Of a DNA stretch of 64,000 nucleotides, positions 1 to 12,221 are shown one piece after another. A program made the translations under genes and the position numbers. Within the stretch, counting starts at the first letter, position 1, and every line of letters starts with the position of its first letter. The notes beneath the pieces are model-generated. The model made no database searches. It had not been told where the DNA came from and saw only the letters and a list, made by a program, of their open reading frames with translations. The DNA lies in contig NC_086384.1 in assembly GCF_036588685.1 (NCBI RefSeq), positions 10,864,195 to 10,928,194 on the forward strand, written 5' to 3'. Source of the stretch: Mytilus trossulus (lineage: Eukaryota; Mollusca; Bivalvia; Mytilida; Mytilidae).

Positions 1-235
1 ATGGCCATTTGGTTTAAAAATTGGGAAACAAATATTTTCAACTTATCTTTGTCATTTTTCAAACGAATTTTACGTCATAATTCAACTACGTTTGTTACGT
101 CTATACTTTCGCGAACCATCACACTTTAGCGTGTGGATGCATCGCATTTTAGCATATTTAGCGTATTCTATTGCACTTTAGCGTGACCATTGCACTTTGG
201 CGTCCCCATCGCACTTTAGAGTCCTACATATATAT
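1..235. repeat. Short-motif degenerate repeat (GCACTTTAGCGT)
   Basis: Between about 110 and 225 the motif GCACTTTAGCGT or a close variant recurs about five times at 25-35 base intervals. No coding potential is visible. A similar GCGCTAAA theme appears at the right edge (63585-63740). Probably a fragment of a dispersed repeat cut by the window edge. Confidence 0.5.
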
Positions 236-1019
236 TAACTTACACATTCAGTCGGTACAGCAAATATTATTGGATTTATTATTCCACTATTAAATTATAT
301 AACATTCCATAGCAAAACAGTTTTTAGTGCATGGAATTTTTTTGATCTGTTTGTGTTATTTTTTTGACAATAAAATGTTGTTTGCATTTAGTTTTAACAC
401 AAACTAACACATATACACAGTTAGACATAAAAATGTACATAAGTATGCATTTGTACGACCCAATGACATAACCTACAAACAGGTTGACAAACAAGAGATG
501 AACCATCAAACAAAGGATTACGATCTGCAAAAGTTAATTATCATTATAGAACAAAATATATTTCAATGATGCCAGAAATTTCTATGGAATCATGGTTTAA
601 TTTCTCAGTGAAATAGTTCTTTATAATTGAATTGATACGCCTCTAGATAATACAAGATTATCTTTAATCCTTCTTTCACGAGAGTGCAGTGCAACATTAG
701 GAATATGTAAAACCATTGTGTTTATATTAAAACTGTCTCATGGTAAAAAAAAAACTGTTTATTTTACTCTTATATGTTCTTGTCTTATTATGTTGTTGGG
801 TAGCTGACTTTTTAACAAGTCCAACAGTTTTTTTCATTGTCAAATTGAAAATTTTCATTGTTCGTAAAACAGACGACATTTTTATTCTAACTATTACAAA
901 CTAGTAAGTTGTGAAATCAACGCGTTGTTTATGTCTGCACTAAATATCATTGGATTATTTCGAACGATAAATAAGAATGTCGGTGAATTTTTTTTTTTTA
1001 TATTTCAGTAAAGTACTCA
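236..1019 (+). repeat. Left repeat array, unit 1 (first part)
   Basis: This stretch has diverged copies at about 4200-4960, 6570-7350 and 9735-10210. Shared landmarks are the segment starting ACACATTCA, the CAGTTAGACATAAA segment near 418, the block ending ACCATTGTG near 720, and GTCTGCACTAAAT near 930. The unit continues after the insertion at 1022-3527. No protein was recognised; the frames are short and A+T-rich. The boundaries are approximate. Confidence 0.6.
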
Positions 1020-1398
1020 ATGAGGGACATTGGTGAAGATTATCCCCACTTAATTACAGATGGCGCTGTTGTAGATCAGGTCCAACATCTGTTTGTATGA
1101 TAAGAAGTCAGCATGCATTCATTGGCACATGATACACAAATATGTATATGTTGATAATTAAGCCTTAATTATAATTAATTCATTTGTATTATTGTTTATT
1201 TAATCACTATTAATAAATTAATTACTTTAATATAACTTTATTGAAAAGCACTTTACGCCCATATGGGCTTAAAACATTATGTATACATAACATACAGTTT
1301 ACATAAAACAATGGAGACACTTTGAACTATAATTCTTGTCTTTTTTAAATCAATATATAAGAGATTTAAATTATATCAAGGACTCCCTGCCCTCAGTC

Positions 1399-1779
1399 TT
1401 AGTGACTTTTTTTTAAAAAGGAGCCTAATTTGCAAGTGTCCTGTTTTGTTTCAGGATTGAGGATATGTTTTAATTTATCTATATCATTTAAGTTATTATA
1501 TTTATTTTCATTTAAAAATTCGTTTCTTAATTATTCATTTATTTTACATTTAAAAAAGAAATGAAACTCATCATCTAGTACATCACAATGTGTACATAGT
1601 CTTAAATCTCTGGGAATTTTCCTGTATCTTCCAGTTTCTATCAGTAATAAGCAGTGGTCACTTATTCGAAATTTAGAAATTAATTGTCTATATTCAAAGT
1701 TTTGAGAAAGTAGGTTCAAAGTTATAGCTTTTCTTATTAATGATAAATGTGTCAAATTTTGGATACATTGCCCAAACAA
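1399..1779 (-). pseudogene. LINE ORF2 C-terminal remnant (5'-truncated)
   Basis: The minus-strand frame encodes a C-terminal segment with ISDHCLLLIETGRYRKIPR followed by LCTHC and DEFHFFFKC. This Cys/His-rich region is typical of the end of non-LTR retrotransposon ORF2 proteins. An in-frame TAA at about 1531-1533 splits it; the frame then runs on to a stop at 1399-1401. Downstream (1215-1398) lies a presumptive 3' UTR with an AATAAA signal on the minus strand near 1232. Upstream of about 1790 the coding similarity stops, so this is a 5'-truncated copy, as expected of target-primed insertion. The clade cannot be told from so short a piece. Confidence 0.6.
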
Positions 1780-1924
1780 ACAAAAAGAACTATTAAAAGG
1801 AGTGTATGTGTATTATCATGCAGTGGAAGTAAAATGAGATATTTTTTTCACATAATTACAATAAAGACTATTATTTCTTTCTTTATTAATAAAAAAAAAA
1901 TGAAATGTAAAAGAGTTGTTAGAT

Positions 1925-2010
1925 ACATAGGTACATGTATAGGAAGGTGTGGTATGAGTGCCAATTACTGAGACATCTAAGTAACAATTTATAAAAGTAA
2001 ACCATTATGT
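1925..2010 (+). repeat. Dispersed repeat R3 fragment
   Basis: GGAAGGTGTGGTATGAGTGC and the following ACTGAGACA and AAAAGTAAACCATTAT match the copies at 4225-4400 and 49440-49690. This is a common mussel dispersed repeat by recognition. Confidence 0.55.
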
Positions 2011-3390
2011 ACATGTATGTATTTATGACTATATTATAATAATTCAATTTTTTACACAAATATATAAATTAAGCATGTTTTTTTATTTGTTTAATTCTTC
2101 AAATAATTTGTACTAATTAAACTGAAAGAAATCTTTATATTTATATATATGACAGCTTAAAAACAAAACTCAGCTTTCAATTCCAAATTTGATGTTTTTT
2201 TTCATGTAGACACTTTTTAAATTTTCAAATGAGAATCAAATGACAGAAATCAGGATTTTGGAAAAGACTTTGCACATTTGACATCAATATCAAAAGAGAT
2301 ATAGCTGGAACCAATAGTGTTAAATACTCTTCAATACAGATCAGCAATTTAACAACAATAGATATCTGAAATACCAGTGACTAGGAACCAAAAATCATTT
2401 AAATGACTATTTTTTGCCAAAGTAAAGTGGGATATCAAAATGAAAAGAGCTAGAAATCACCTACAAAATGTTTACATAAAGAAAGACCTCAACAATTGTT
2501 ATAGAGTATCAGTGTGACTGTGTTAAAGGTTACATAATACAGGCATAACAGCTCATTGTAAACATGTCTCTGTAGTTTACTTTGACATGACAGTTTTCCT
2601 CTTTTAATAGTTGAGTCAGTCATAAAGCCAAAAAAACATTAAATTTGGAATATTTGTGTCAAAGTCACTTCTTTTTCTTGGTTCTTCATCAGGTGGATTA
2701 CAGTTTAAGCACTCAAATGCCCATATACATCCCGAAATAAACTGATCACACTAGATCTGTTGGCCTTGTCTGATGTAATTTGGGAGTTAATTAGTGTTGG
2801 GCCAACAAACATGACTATTACTTTTAAATATCTTTTCAAAAGTATTTTAAAATTCAATGCTGAAATGAAATAACTACTTTTTATAAAAAAAATATTTCAA
2901 ACAGATAGTTCATAAAATATCATAAAATCAAAAATTGTTAATTTAATTATTTTTATTAATTATATATTTGTCAAAACTTTTAACTGATGCATGATCACTC
3001 TGCAAAAAATAAAGATCACAGCAAACTAAGCTGTTTTTGCTAGCTGTCCATTCTATTAGTCCTATAATAGATGCATTTAAGCATTACAGTTGTGTTATTT
3101 ATCCTTTTTCTGCTGATATTTTCATTAAAAAAATATAATGCACATTGATAATAAAAATGAAAAATTATAAATAGCAAAATAAGTTAAAAAAAAAACCACA
3201 AATAAAGTAGAAGAAAATATCCTCCTCATAAATTATACATATAATATAGGACTATCAATTCTATGTGCTTTTCATATTTGTTCTTTTTGTTGCAATTGTC
3301 CATTTTTTATTTTAAATCCCCATCCATTAAAAACATATGTCCACCTCTACAAGACACATCCAGATAAAAGACATTTATTAATAAAATCTT
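2011..3390. other. A+T-rich interior of the 2.5 kb TIR element; no gene seen
   Basis: No frame longer than about 60 codons looks coding, and no motif or internal repeat beyond A/T runs was recognised. Confidence 0.5.
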
Positions 3391-3527
3391 CTTATTATAA
3401 TTTGTATACAAATATACACAATGTAATTCTCAATAGGATATAGATAAGAGATGCTGTGTGTTGGACCTGATCTACAGCACTGCCACCTGTGTTATCATTA
3501 AAGGGGAATAATTGACCAATGTTCCTC

Positions 3528-4200
3528 ATTGAAGTAATGATACGGCTTAATAACTCGACGACAAGATAACAATAGTTCGACAAAACACTCTTCATTAAAT
3601 CAAAAATACAGTCACCCGCAGCTCCTCCTTACATTTAATCTAAATGATGTCTTAATAATAACTGTATTTAGTATTTCAGTTTTCAAGTATTCGGAACTGG
3701 TTTAAATATGTTTATTTTTGTTAATATTGCGTATTATTTGATGCAGACTAGAAAATAAAGAATTTAACAAATAGTGTATACGTCATGACAATGGTATTAC
3801 ACATGCAGCTGTTTATATACGGATAATAAAGACTCTCCTATAAAACAAGGATAACATTTTATGCGTTGAGTTTTTTTTTTTGTAATGGACTTCAAATCTA
3901 CGAGTTTGTATCGTTTTTAATGAAATTAAACTTATAATGGATACTAGGAATTAAAAATATGTACGCCAGACGAGCGATTTTTCTGCAAAATATCAGCGAA
4001 GGACGAAAAACGTTTAAAACAAGCATAATAAGGTACGAATTTAAAGAGCATGTGGGACTCAAACAACCTTTGAGTGTCTGGGAATACAGCTAAAGTAATA
4101 TATTCCTTTATGCAAAACCAGTTGAAATTACATAAAACTAAATGCAAACATGTTTACTGTACATGGAGTTTGCTGTGGACATATTCAAATATATCCTACA
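3528..4200 (+). repeat. Left repeat array, unit 1 (continuation)
   Basis: Resumes after the TIR insertion. The block starting GTAATGATACGGCTTAATAA is shared with 7565 and 8413, and ATGTACGCCAGACGAGCG (3959) is shared with 7981 and 9300. The frames in it are not conserved between copies, so I see no gene. Confidence 0.6.
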
Positions 4201-5260
4201 GTTAGACATAAACCGGTATTTAATAGATATAGGAAGATGTGGTGTGAGTGCAAATGAGACAACTCTCCATCCAAAGAACAATTTTTAAAAAGTAAATCAT
4301 TATAGGTCAATGTACGGCCTTCAACACGGAGCCTTGTCTCACACCGAACAACAAGCTATAAAGGCTTACTTAAGTATGAATGTGTACAAACGAAAGACAG
4401 AAACTAACATCAGGTGGGCGAAATAAGTCATAAAACAGCAAACAAAAGTTAACGATCTGCAATAATACATGAGCATTATAAACCAAAATGTTTTTCAATG
4501 ATGCGAAAAGTGCTAAGGAAACATGATTCAATATGTTAGTGAAATACTTCTTTAATATTAAACTAATACTAATCTAGGATAATACCAGATTATTTTAATC
4601 CCTTTGTCACGATAGCTCATTGCAACATTTGAATATGTAAAACTATTGTGCTACAATTACATTGTACTTTGCTTTAAACTCTTTGTAGCATTCTAGATAT
4701 TCTTTCTTGTGTTATTTTCTTGTCTTATTATGTTGCTGGGTAACTGAGTTTTCCACGAAAGTCCAAAAGCATTTTTCATTGTCAAATTGAAAATTTCCAT
4801 ATCACGTAAAAATCTTTACATTTTTATTTACATATTACTTGTCAGCTTATCAGTTGTAAAATTTGCATTTTTGCAAATGTTTTCACTAAACATCATTAGA
4901 TTATTTCATACGAGAAATAGGAAAGTCGATAAATTTGTATTTTATCATTATTAAATCAATTAAATAGTAAATCCGTAGCTGCTCATTATTTTTAATTTAA
5001 ATGATGTCTAAATAATATTTGTATTTAGTATTATCTGGGTTTTTTTGTAATCAAAACCTGTGTAAATAGGTTTACTTTTGTTTAAATGGCATATTTGTCG
5101 ATCAAGTACAGAAAATAAAGAATTTGAAAATAGTGTATACGTCACGATTATGTCGTTTTTATCACAGAAGAACTGAATATCGGTCTTGTGATACCCTCAG
5201 GGAGAAAAACACCATCAGCAGTTTCATCGACAATAAATAGTTAAGAAGCAAATGATTGTA
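4201..5260 (+). repeat. Left repeat array, unit 2, with R3 copy at 4225-4400
   Basis: Parallels unit 1 block for block: GTTAGACATAAA (4201), ATTGTGCTACAATTAC (4646), TGTCTTATTATGTTG (4723), then the CTAAATGATGTCTAAATAAT segment (4998) and the end block with AAAACACCATCAGCAG (5205). The R3 repeat (GGAAGATGTGGTGTGAGTGC) replaces part of the unit near 4231. Confidence 0.55.
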
Positions 5261-5262
5261 GG

Positions 5263-6200
5263 TAAATAAAGGCAACAGTAGTATACCGCTGTTAGAAAAT
5301 CATAGATCGATTAGGGAAAAAAAACAAATCCGGGTTCTTCTTCTTCTTGTCTCAGTATGAGCATCCTTTATGAGGATCACCACCATGAGTTATGGCGTAT
5401 AAAGGTGGACACTTGGAGCCTGTATATGTACAGATTATTGTAAGCATTTGCCTACCCAATTCCCAAGCCAGGCACTGACGGGTCTTATTACTAGAAAGTT
5501 AACCTTCCCTAAAGATAATACAATGTCAAAAAATAAAACATTCCATCTCACACACTCACCTGATTCGCGCAGTCCTCAAAGTATAAAAAATGTATGTTTT
5601 CTATGTATCAAATATCCTTTTTTTAATTTTTTGTGTGGTTTGGAATGGGAAAGAGTCACCCCGGATGCCCCACAAATGTTTTGGCAAAATACGTATAAGG
5701 TTATAACGAGGAATCGGTTAACACAAAATATATCAAAACTGACACTACCAAATGCCCTGCTGTAAAAATGATAGAGGAAACCGAAAATCCTAATGAAAAG
5801 GATCTTAGAAAGAAACTCACGATCCATTAAGAGAACAGCAAGAACTCTCAGACTTTAAATGATAGGTAAGATGGATCCTATAAGGGCAGAGCACGAGTCT
5901 CAAAAATAACTCAAGAAAATAATGACTGAAATTGAAATATAATCTATGGAAGATAAAATGCATCCAAGAAAGCAATTTAAAAGACTAATTTGGATGATGT
6001 TGATGGATTCTCTCTGCAAAAATTTCACGTCCGTTCTCATCAACATCCACCGGCTCTCACCGGAAACGCATCAAACACAAGAGAACTACGACACAACAGA
6101 AACACAACATTAAAATGCAACACACACAGAAACGAACTACAATATAACAATGACAATTTTCCTGACTTGGTACAGGACATTTAAACAAAATGGTGGATTG
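5263..6200 (+). repeat. Dispersed repeat R1, interrupted by a 0.7 kb insertion
   Basis: The head GGCAACAGTAGTATACCGCT (5271) and the tail (CACACAGAAACGAACTA, then TTTTCCTGACTTGGTACAGG, 6122-6177) match the head and body of R1 at 26535-26770 and the reverse copy at 51615-51840. About 5336-6050 is foreign to R1 and carries no recognisable protein. The 105-codon frame at 5448-5765 spans this foreign part and has no motif. Confidence 0.55.
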
Positions 6201-6369
6201 AACCTGGTTTTGTGTTATGCCAAACCTCTCGTTTTAAAAGTAATCTTAAATATACCATTAAAGCAATATGTATATACAAATTGGAAATTTGATGAGGAGA
6301 AGTATGATCTGCTTACCCTACGGAAGCACATGTGATCATCCCCAGTTATTTTAGGGTTCGTGTTTCTTA

Positions 6370-6500
6370 GTCTTCAGTTTTCTTTGTTGTATCTTGTGTA
6401 CTATCATTTGTCTGTTTGTCTTTTTCATTTTTAGCCATGGCGGTATTAGTTAATTTTCTATCTATAAACTTGAGTGTCCTCCTGGTAAGTTTCGGCCTTC
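6370..6500 (+). repeat. Dispersed repeat R2
   Basis: CTTTTTCATTTTTAGCCATG and the ATTTTCTATCTAT segment match 28740-28930. The terminal part, about falling into phrases such as TTTGGTATCTTTCG, matches 40078-40120 and, in reverse, 50350-50410. Common mussel repeat by recognition; not coding. Confidence 0.55.
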
Positions 6501-6539
6501 TGCTATTGTGGCACACACTAAAAAAATAGATTTGGCGCA

Positions 6540-8265
6540 AAGATCACTTTCTTCTTAAAAACGATATTAACTCACACATTCATTCAGAACACCCATATTC
6601 TAAGATTTTATTATTTCGCTGTGATAAAATATAATACCATAGCAAAATCAATTTTTAATGCACGAGAATTTTCTAAATCTGTAGCTAAAGAAAAAAAAAG
6701 ATCAAGATTAAGACTCGGAGAGGAATTTTTATAGATGAATATTTATTTGTTTTTCAATCCTAATAAAGCTGTCATGTTGTAATGTTTGTCTTATTATTTT
6801 CACTTTGAAAATGTTATTTGCACTAAGTTCAACACACACAACTAACATTTATATCATACAGTTGAACACAAACAGATACTTACATGTACGTACCAATGAC
6901 AGTAACTACAACCAGGTAGGTGAACAAGTGAATAACTAGCAAACAACAGAAAATTATCAGTAATAATAAATCAAAAATGTATTTCAATTATGTCAGGCAT
7001 TTCAAAGAAATCATGGTTCAATATGTCAATGAAATATTTTTTTTTAACTTCTAACTGATACGAATCAAGAATAATACCAGATTATTTTTATTCCCTTATT
7101 CACAAGAGCTAAGTGCAACATATGTAAAACCATTGTGCTTATATGGTCTTATTGTGTTTTTCGGTAACTGAATATACGAAGAAAGTTCAATATCTCGTTT
7201 CATAGTTGAATTGAAGTTTTTCACTTAAAAAATATTTACAGACGATGTTGTTATTTTACATATTACGGACTAGTCAGATGTGAAATTAACGCTTTGCGTG
7301 TGTCTGCACTAAACACCATTTCAAACGAAAAATTGGAGAGTCGGTGATTTGTTTTATTCATTTTTTAAGTAAATAGTTATCAAAGGTACCAGGATTATAA
7401 TTCAGTATGCCACACGCGCGTTTTGTCTACATAAGATTCAACAGTGACGCTCAAAATATTTATAAATCCAAACAACAAAGTTGAAGAGCATTGAGGATCC
7501 AAAATTCCAAAAGTTTTGCCAAATACGGCTAAGGTAATCTATATCTGGTAAAGTACTCAATTAAAGTAATGATACGGCTTTATAACTTGACGATCACATA
7601 ACAATAGTTGGACAAAACACTCATCATTAAATCAAAGATACAGTGACCCGAAGCTGATCCTTATCTTTAAACTAAATAATGTCTAAATGATAACTGTAAT
7701 TAGTATTTTCTGGTTTTTAGTAGTCAGAACTGGTTTAATAGTTTTATTTTTGTTGATATTGCATATAATTCGATGCACACCAGAAAATAAAGAATTTAAA
7801 AAAGTAATGCTTACTTTATGATTATGAGCGTTATACTTGCAGTTGTGCATATAAAAATAATAAAGACTCTTTGACATAAACAAAGATAGCATCTTGTGTT
7901 TTAAGTTTTTGACTAAAATCATCGCGTTTGTTCAGTTTTTAAGGATAAATACATTTATGATAGATACTAGGATTTAAATGATGTATGCCAGATGAGCGTT
8001 TCATCCTCAAAATACTCATCAGCTACGCACGATTCAAAACATTTTAAAAAGGCAAAATAGTGTACAAAGTTCCTGAAAGTTTTGCTAAATACAGCTTATG
8101 AAATATTGGTCTAGTATAGGGAATCCTTGCCATTTACAACCATTCAAAGCTTTGTAAACAGTTTATTAATAAATATGATCTATCAATGAAAATCTGTGTT
8201 AACACAGAGGTGCTGACTACTTGCCTTGTAAAACCATCAGGAGGAAAACTGGCATGAACAATATA
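6540..8265 (+). repeat. Left repeat array, unit 3
   Basis: The most complete unit. It has ACACATTCATTC at 6573, a GTTGAACACAAACAG-type block near 6860, the CATTGTGCTTATATGG block near 7130, and the GATACGGCTTTATAACTTGA block at 7571. About 7400-7545 is a separate repeat containing CACGCGCGTTTTGTCTAC and GAGCATTGAGGATCCAAAAT. The unit closes with a block ending in AAACCATCAGGAGGAAAACT (8231). No gene recognised. Confidence 0.55.
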
Positions 8266-9640
8266 TATTTAACATATTAGGACATATTCAGTTCTGAAAT
8301 GAAAGCTTTGCTTATGTCTGCACTAAACAGCATTGGATGTTTTCTTATTAGAAGTTGGAAAGTCGATAAATTTTTATCGGTTTTGTTTTAAGTAAAGAAC
8401 TGAATTAAAATGATGATACAGCTTAATAACTTGACGATCAAATAACAACAGTTCGACAAAACACTCCTCATTAAATCAAAGGAACAGTCATCCCAAATCT
8501 CCTTACTTTTAATCTAAATGATGTCTGAATAATAACAATATTTAGTTTTTTTCGTATTTCAGAAATCAGAACTGGTGTAAATGGGTTTATTTTTCTTAAT
8601 AATTCATATTATTCGTGCAGACTCAATAATAGAGAATTTTAAATATAATGTATGCTTCAAGATAATGTGCGTCACACATGTAGCTGTTTGTGTATGAATG
8701 GTAGGGACTCTTTAAGGTGTAATACCACCATTGATTTTCCCCTATTAGTCTTTGTTAAATTTGCACTTTTCAAAAAATTGTGCAGAATTTATCTTTGTTT
8801 CAAATAAAGAAATACTTGGCATGAGTAAAGTTTTATCCTGTCCAGTTCTATAGAAAAAGTTTCACATAACATTTCATTGCATATAAGAAAATAACCATCA
8901 TTGGAAGTTAACCAATCAAATGTCTCCCCTTATTCTATCTGTGTACAAGGTTTAGTCACCATGTAACCTCAAGGTTACAAAATTTTCTATAGAGATCACA
9001 AATAAAAAATAATGGTGTTTTGAAATACCACAGACATATGTTTATGACACAGAAATAGTTTTACTGCAATAAAATGTAGGATTAATTACCTACAACGGTC
9101 AAATTCAAGGGAATATTTTTTTAGACCTACTTTCGTATGCAACCAGATGTGACGTACCATGATTTGGTGGTATTACACCTTAATAAAATGGTCGGTATCA
9201 TCTTGTGTTTTGAGTTTTTTTATGAAGGAATTCAAATCATCACGTTTTAAATAATGTATAATGAAAAATAAACTTATCAGAGATACTAGAATTAAAAGTA
9301 TGTACGCCAGTTGAGCGGATTTTTTTCTTCTCCAGCAAAACATTCATCAACGACGCTCAAATCAAAAACGTTAAAAATAGACAAAATATGGTTCGACTTT
9401 TAAGAGCATATTTGACTCACAGCTCCTGCTAAATACAGGTAAAGTAATATATGCATACGGTTTAATTTTCTTAGCACGTAAAACAATTCAAGGTTTCGTA
9501 AATAGTAAATTTATAATTATGATCTATTCAATTATAGTTCATGTCAGCACAGAAGTAATAACTACTGGTCTCGTAAGAAAAACTCCACCAGCATTGTCAT
9601 TGTCATTGACAACATATAATAAACAAGCAAATGTTTAGTG
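8266..9640 (+). repeat. Left repeat array, unit 4 (partial)
   Basis: Begins inside the unit (GTCTGCACTAAACAGCATTG, 8309), continues through ATGATGATACAGCTTAATAA (8409), is split by the TTAA MITE 8716-9179, and resumes up to the AAAACTCCACCAGCATTG end block (9578). Confidence 0.55.
8716..9179. mobile_element. 464 bp MITE with TTAA target duplication
   Basis: The termini are inverted repeats GGTGTAATACCACCA / TGGTGGTATTACACC, flanked on both sides by TTAA (8712-8715 and 9180-9183). This is the signature of piggyBac-like elements, with Kolobok an alternative. There is no coding capacity. A second, 433 bp copy lies at 38506-38938 with about 85 percent similarity by eye. Confidence 0.75.
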
Positions 9641-9734
9641 GTAAATTATTTTGCATATACACTTTCGATATGATGAGTGAAAATGTTTCATAGTGCCACG
9701 GCGCCAAGTAATCTTCCTTTTTTTTAAATATATG

Positions 9735-10210
9735 TAAACTAACACATTTTTTCAGTACAACACAGATTATAAAATTTTATAATGCATGGGATCTGTCTTA
9801 ATGTGCCACGAAGGAGAATAAAAACACGATCAGCTTAAGATTTGGAGAGTTATTATTTTAGATGAACATTTTTTTTTTAAAGACGTGAAATATATTTATT
9901 GATGAACATTCATTTGTTTTTCAATCCTTATAAAACTGTCAGTTGGTAATGTTTGTGTTATCATTTTTAAAATTAAAAATATTGCATGCACTTAGGTTCC
10001 ACACAAAAATAACATATTTATCATACAAGTTGACATAAACATTAACTGAAGTATGCATGTTTACATAAATATGTCAGCATCTGCAACCATGTGGGCGAAC
10101 AAATAATTAACCAGCATCAAAGAAATACCAAGAGCAGCGGAAAACATCATCATAAGCAAAAATGTATTTCAATGATGCCAGAACTGTTAACATAATCATG
10201 GTATAATTTT
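9735..10210 (+). repeat. Left repeat array, unit 5 (truncated)
   Basis: Starts at ACACATTTTTTCAGTAC, keeps the GATGAACATTCATTTGTTTT block (9901, matching 6734) and the AAAATGTATTTCAATGATGC block (10160, matching 559), then stops. This is the right edge of the left array. Confidence 0.5.
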
Positions 10211-12189
10211 ATAATTGGTGATCATAAACCAAAGAATATATATGAGTTTTTATGTTTTGCTTATAAAACGAAGAACGTTCAGATGCAATTAATTTATTCC
10301 AATGGACTTTAACATTGAAATATTGATTTTTTTTTAACAGTGGTTAATAATTCATGTGTGGTTTGTCATTGTCAAATCATTGTTGCTACTAAAATGTAGA
10401 GAAGAAATTTAGAATTTTCTTAAAACGGGCGTCCAAATAAATATTGAAGGACGTGTACAGAAAAGGGGTATATATTTTTTAATTCTGCAGTGATCAGTGG
10501 TCTGAATGAATGGGCCAATATGGTGATAAAAATTAAAATGTGTTTCATATTTCAGGTAAATATCAAATCATTGAATGTCAGAATGTTATTGCGACGAATA
10601 ATCATAGTTCACATACGCCATCATGAGTTGGTTTGCCGTTATATTAAATATTTTCACATATGACCGCAGGTATGTTTTAATTGTATAAATATTTTCGTCC
10701 TCGTTTGCTTAATTTATAAAACATATTGTATGGATGCAACTGGTGAATCAGGATAGTTTTACCCTTTCGGAGCACGTGATATGATCCCTAAGTTTTTGTT
10801 GCATTGATTTGGCTTTTTTTTAACTTTTCTATGAAGTGTATTGCGATCTTGTTTGTCTTTTCCACTTAAAAATTTTGAATGCACTCTGGGTATCGGATGA
10901 TATTGTCATCAGCAGAAATTGTTTTACAGGTGCGGAAAAAATACTATTATATAACTTCCGTGCGCGTAACACAAATTCTGCATAGTTTTGTATATTATAA
11001 CTTCTAGTATGTAAATATATCAAAAATCCGTTGCAACTATGTAGTCACATTGAAATGTACAAAGATATCCATAAGAAGGCCAAACTATGTGAACACATAA
11101 ATCCTACAATTTCAAAATGTGAAAAATGGACAAACAATTTGATAGTTAGATCAACTCATATTTGCCTCTGTCTTGTCCGTTAACTTCTATCTGAAACGAT
11201 TACTGGTTTTATAATGTTCATGAATATGAGAATTACCACTAGATGTGTTTTCATTGTCTGTCGGATTGTGCAGGCATGAAATACTATTACCAAGAAGTTT
11301 AACATGGTCCTGTTTTGCTTGCGATTTCAATTGTCTTCTACTTATGATATCGAAATATTGTCTGCATATTTGGTATTCTATGCTCTAACATTTCATATTT
11401 GATTAGGATTTCAAATTGTGACAATTCTAGCCTTACTGGTTAGTCTTTTATAGATGAAAAGCAGGTTTGGCGTAACAATGTATAAGGTTGGTACCTTTGA
11501 TTATTTTGCATACCTAGACTCATGATATATAAGGTTGAACATCGGTATACTACTTTAATGTTCGGTCGACATTTGTTTCCAACAAAATTGTCTGCTACAT
11601 GTAGTTTTAGTCGTGTTGGTTTGTCAGTAATATATTTAATTGATTGATAGTGATAAAGAATCTTCAACAGGTACCTGTTCACACGACATAACAAAATCGT
11701 ATTTAAAATCCATTTTGACAACGGTGGCGTTTGTTGTTACCCATATTCTGAATCAAATGCGTATTTGTGAATCATCAATAAAAGATTTTGAGGTACATTC
11801 ATGTCACTTGATATGTGCTTTGATCTAAGATAAAAATGTGACTGTATAATCACAAATACATATTCTGTTCCAGAATATATCAGTATACAACCGTTTTGTA
11901 TAATTTTTTCCAGCACTTGCACATGACATTAACACGTTATAAAACTACGTGTAAAAGCAAAATGGGTTAATATTTAATATGATGAATCAAGCAGGCGCTG
12001 TAGTAATGATGTTATTAAGAAGTGTACACAATAAGGAGGCTGAAATAACCTTTCTTACTGGCCAGTGTTTTTTCACACCCGACATTCATTGTCAATTTAT
12101 ATTCACAAATCATTATATCAGTCAATCATATGTTTACGGGATAAATGCGTTCAACATAGTCATAATACTTTTAATTATTTAGTGATATT
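10211..12189. other. No gene or known repeat recognised
   Basis: A+T-rich single-copy-looking DNA. The short overlapping frames at 10829-11922 and 11979-12268 lie on both strands, have no motif, and show no start or splice context I would trust. Confidence 0.5.
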
Positions 12190-12202
12190 ACTATATCTAT
12201 AC
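12190..12202. repeat. Target site duplication of the RTE LINE (3' side)
   Basis: ACTATATCTATAC is repeated exactly at 15792-15804. The two copies bracket the LINE and define its ends. Confidence 0.7.
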
Positions 12203-12221
12203 TTACAACTTACAACTCCCG

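Larger units (their letters stand above)
1022..3527. mobile_element. 2.5 kb TIR element inserted in repeat unit 1
   Basis: The ends are imperfect terminal inverted repeats of about 80 bases. The left end starts GAGGGACATTGGTGAAGATT and the right end reads back as GAGGAACATTGGTCAATTAT; both go on to share GTAGATCAGGTCCAACA. Sister copies of the surrounding unit (near 7552 and 8397) read straight across the site, which gives the empty site and suggests a 2 bp AT target duplication (1020-1021 and 3528-3529). No transposase frame is visible inside, so it is non-autonomous or decayed. A LINE tail lies inside it at about 1215-1790. The superfamily is unassigned. Confidence 0.6.

Noticed and set aside
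5448-5765. A 105-codon plus-strand frame
   Set aside because: It lies within the foreign insert splitting an R1 repeat, has no motif, and overlaps an equally plausible minus frame.
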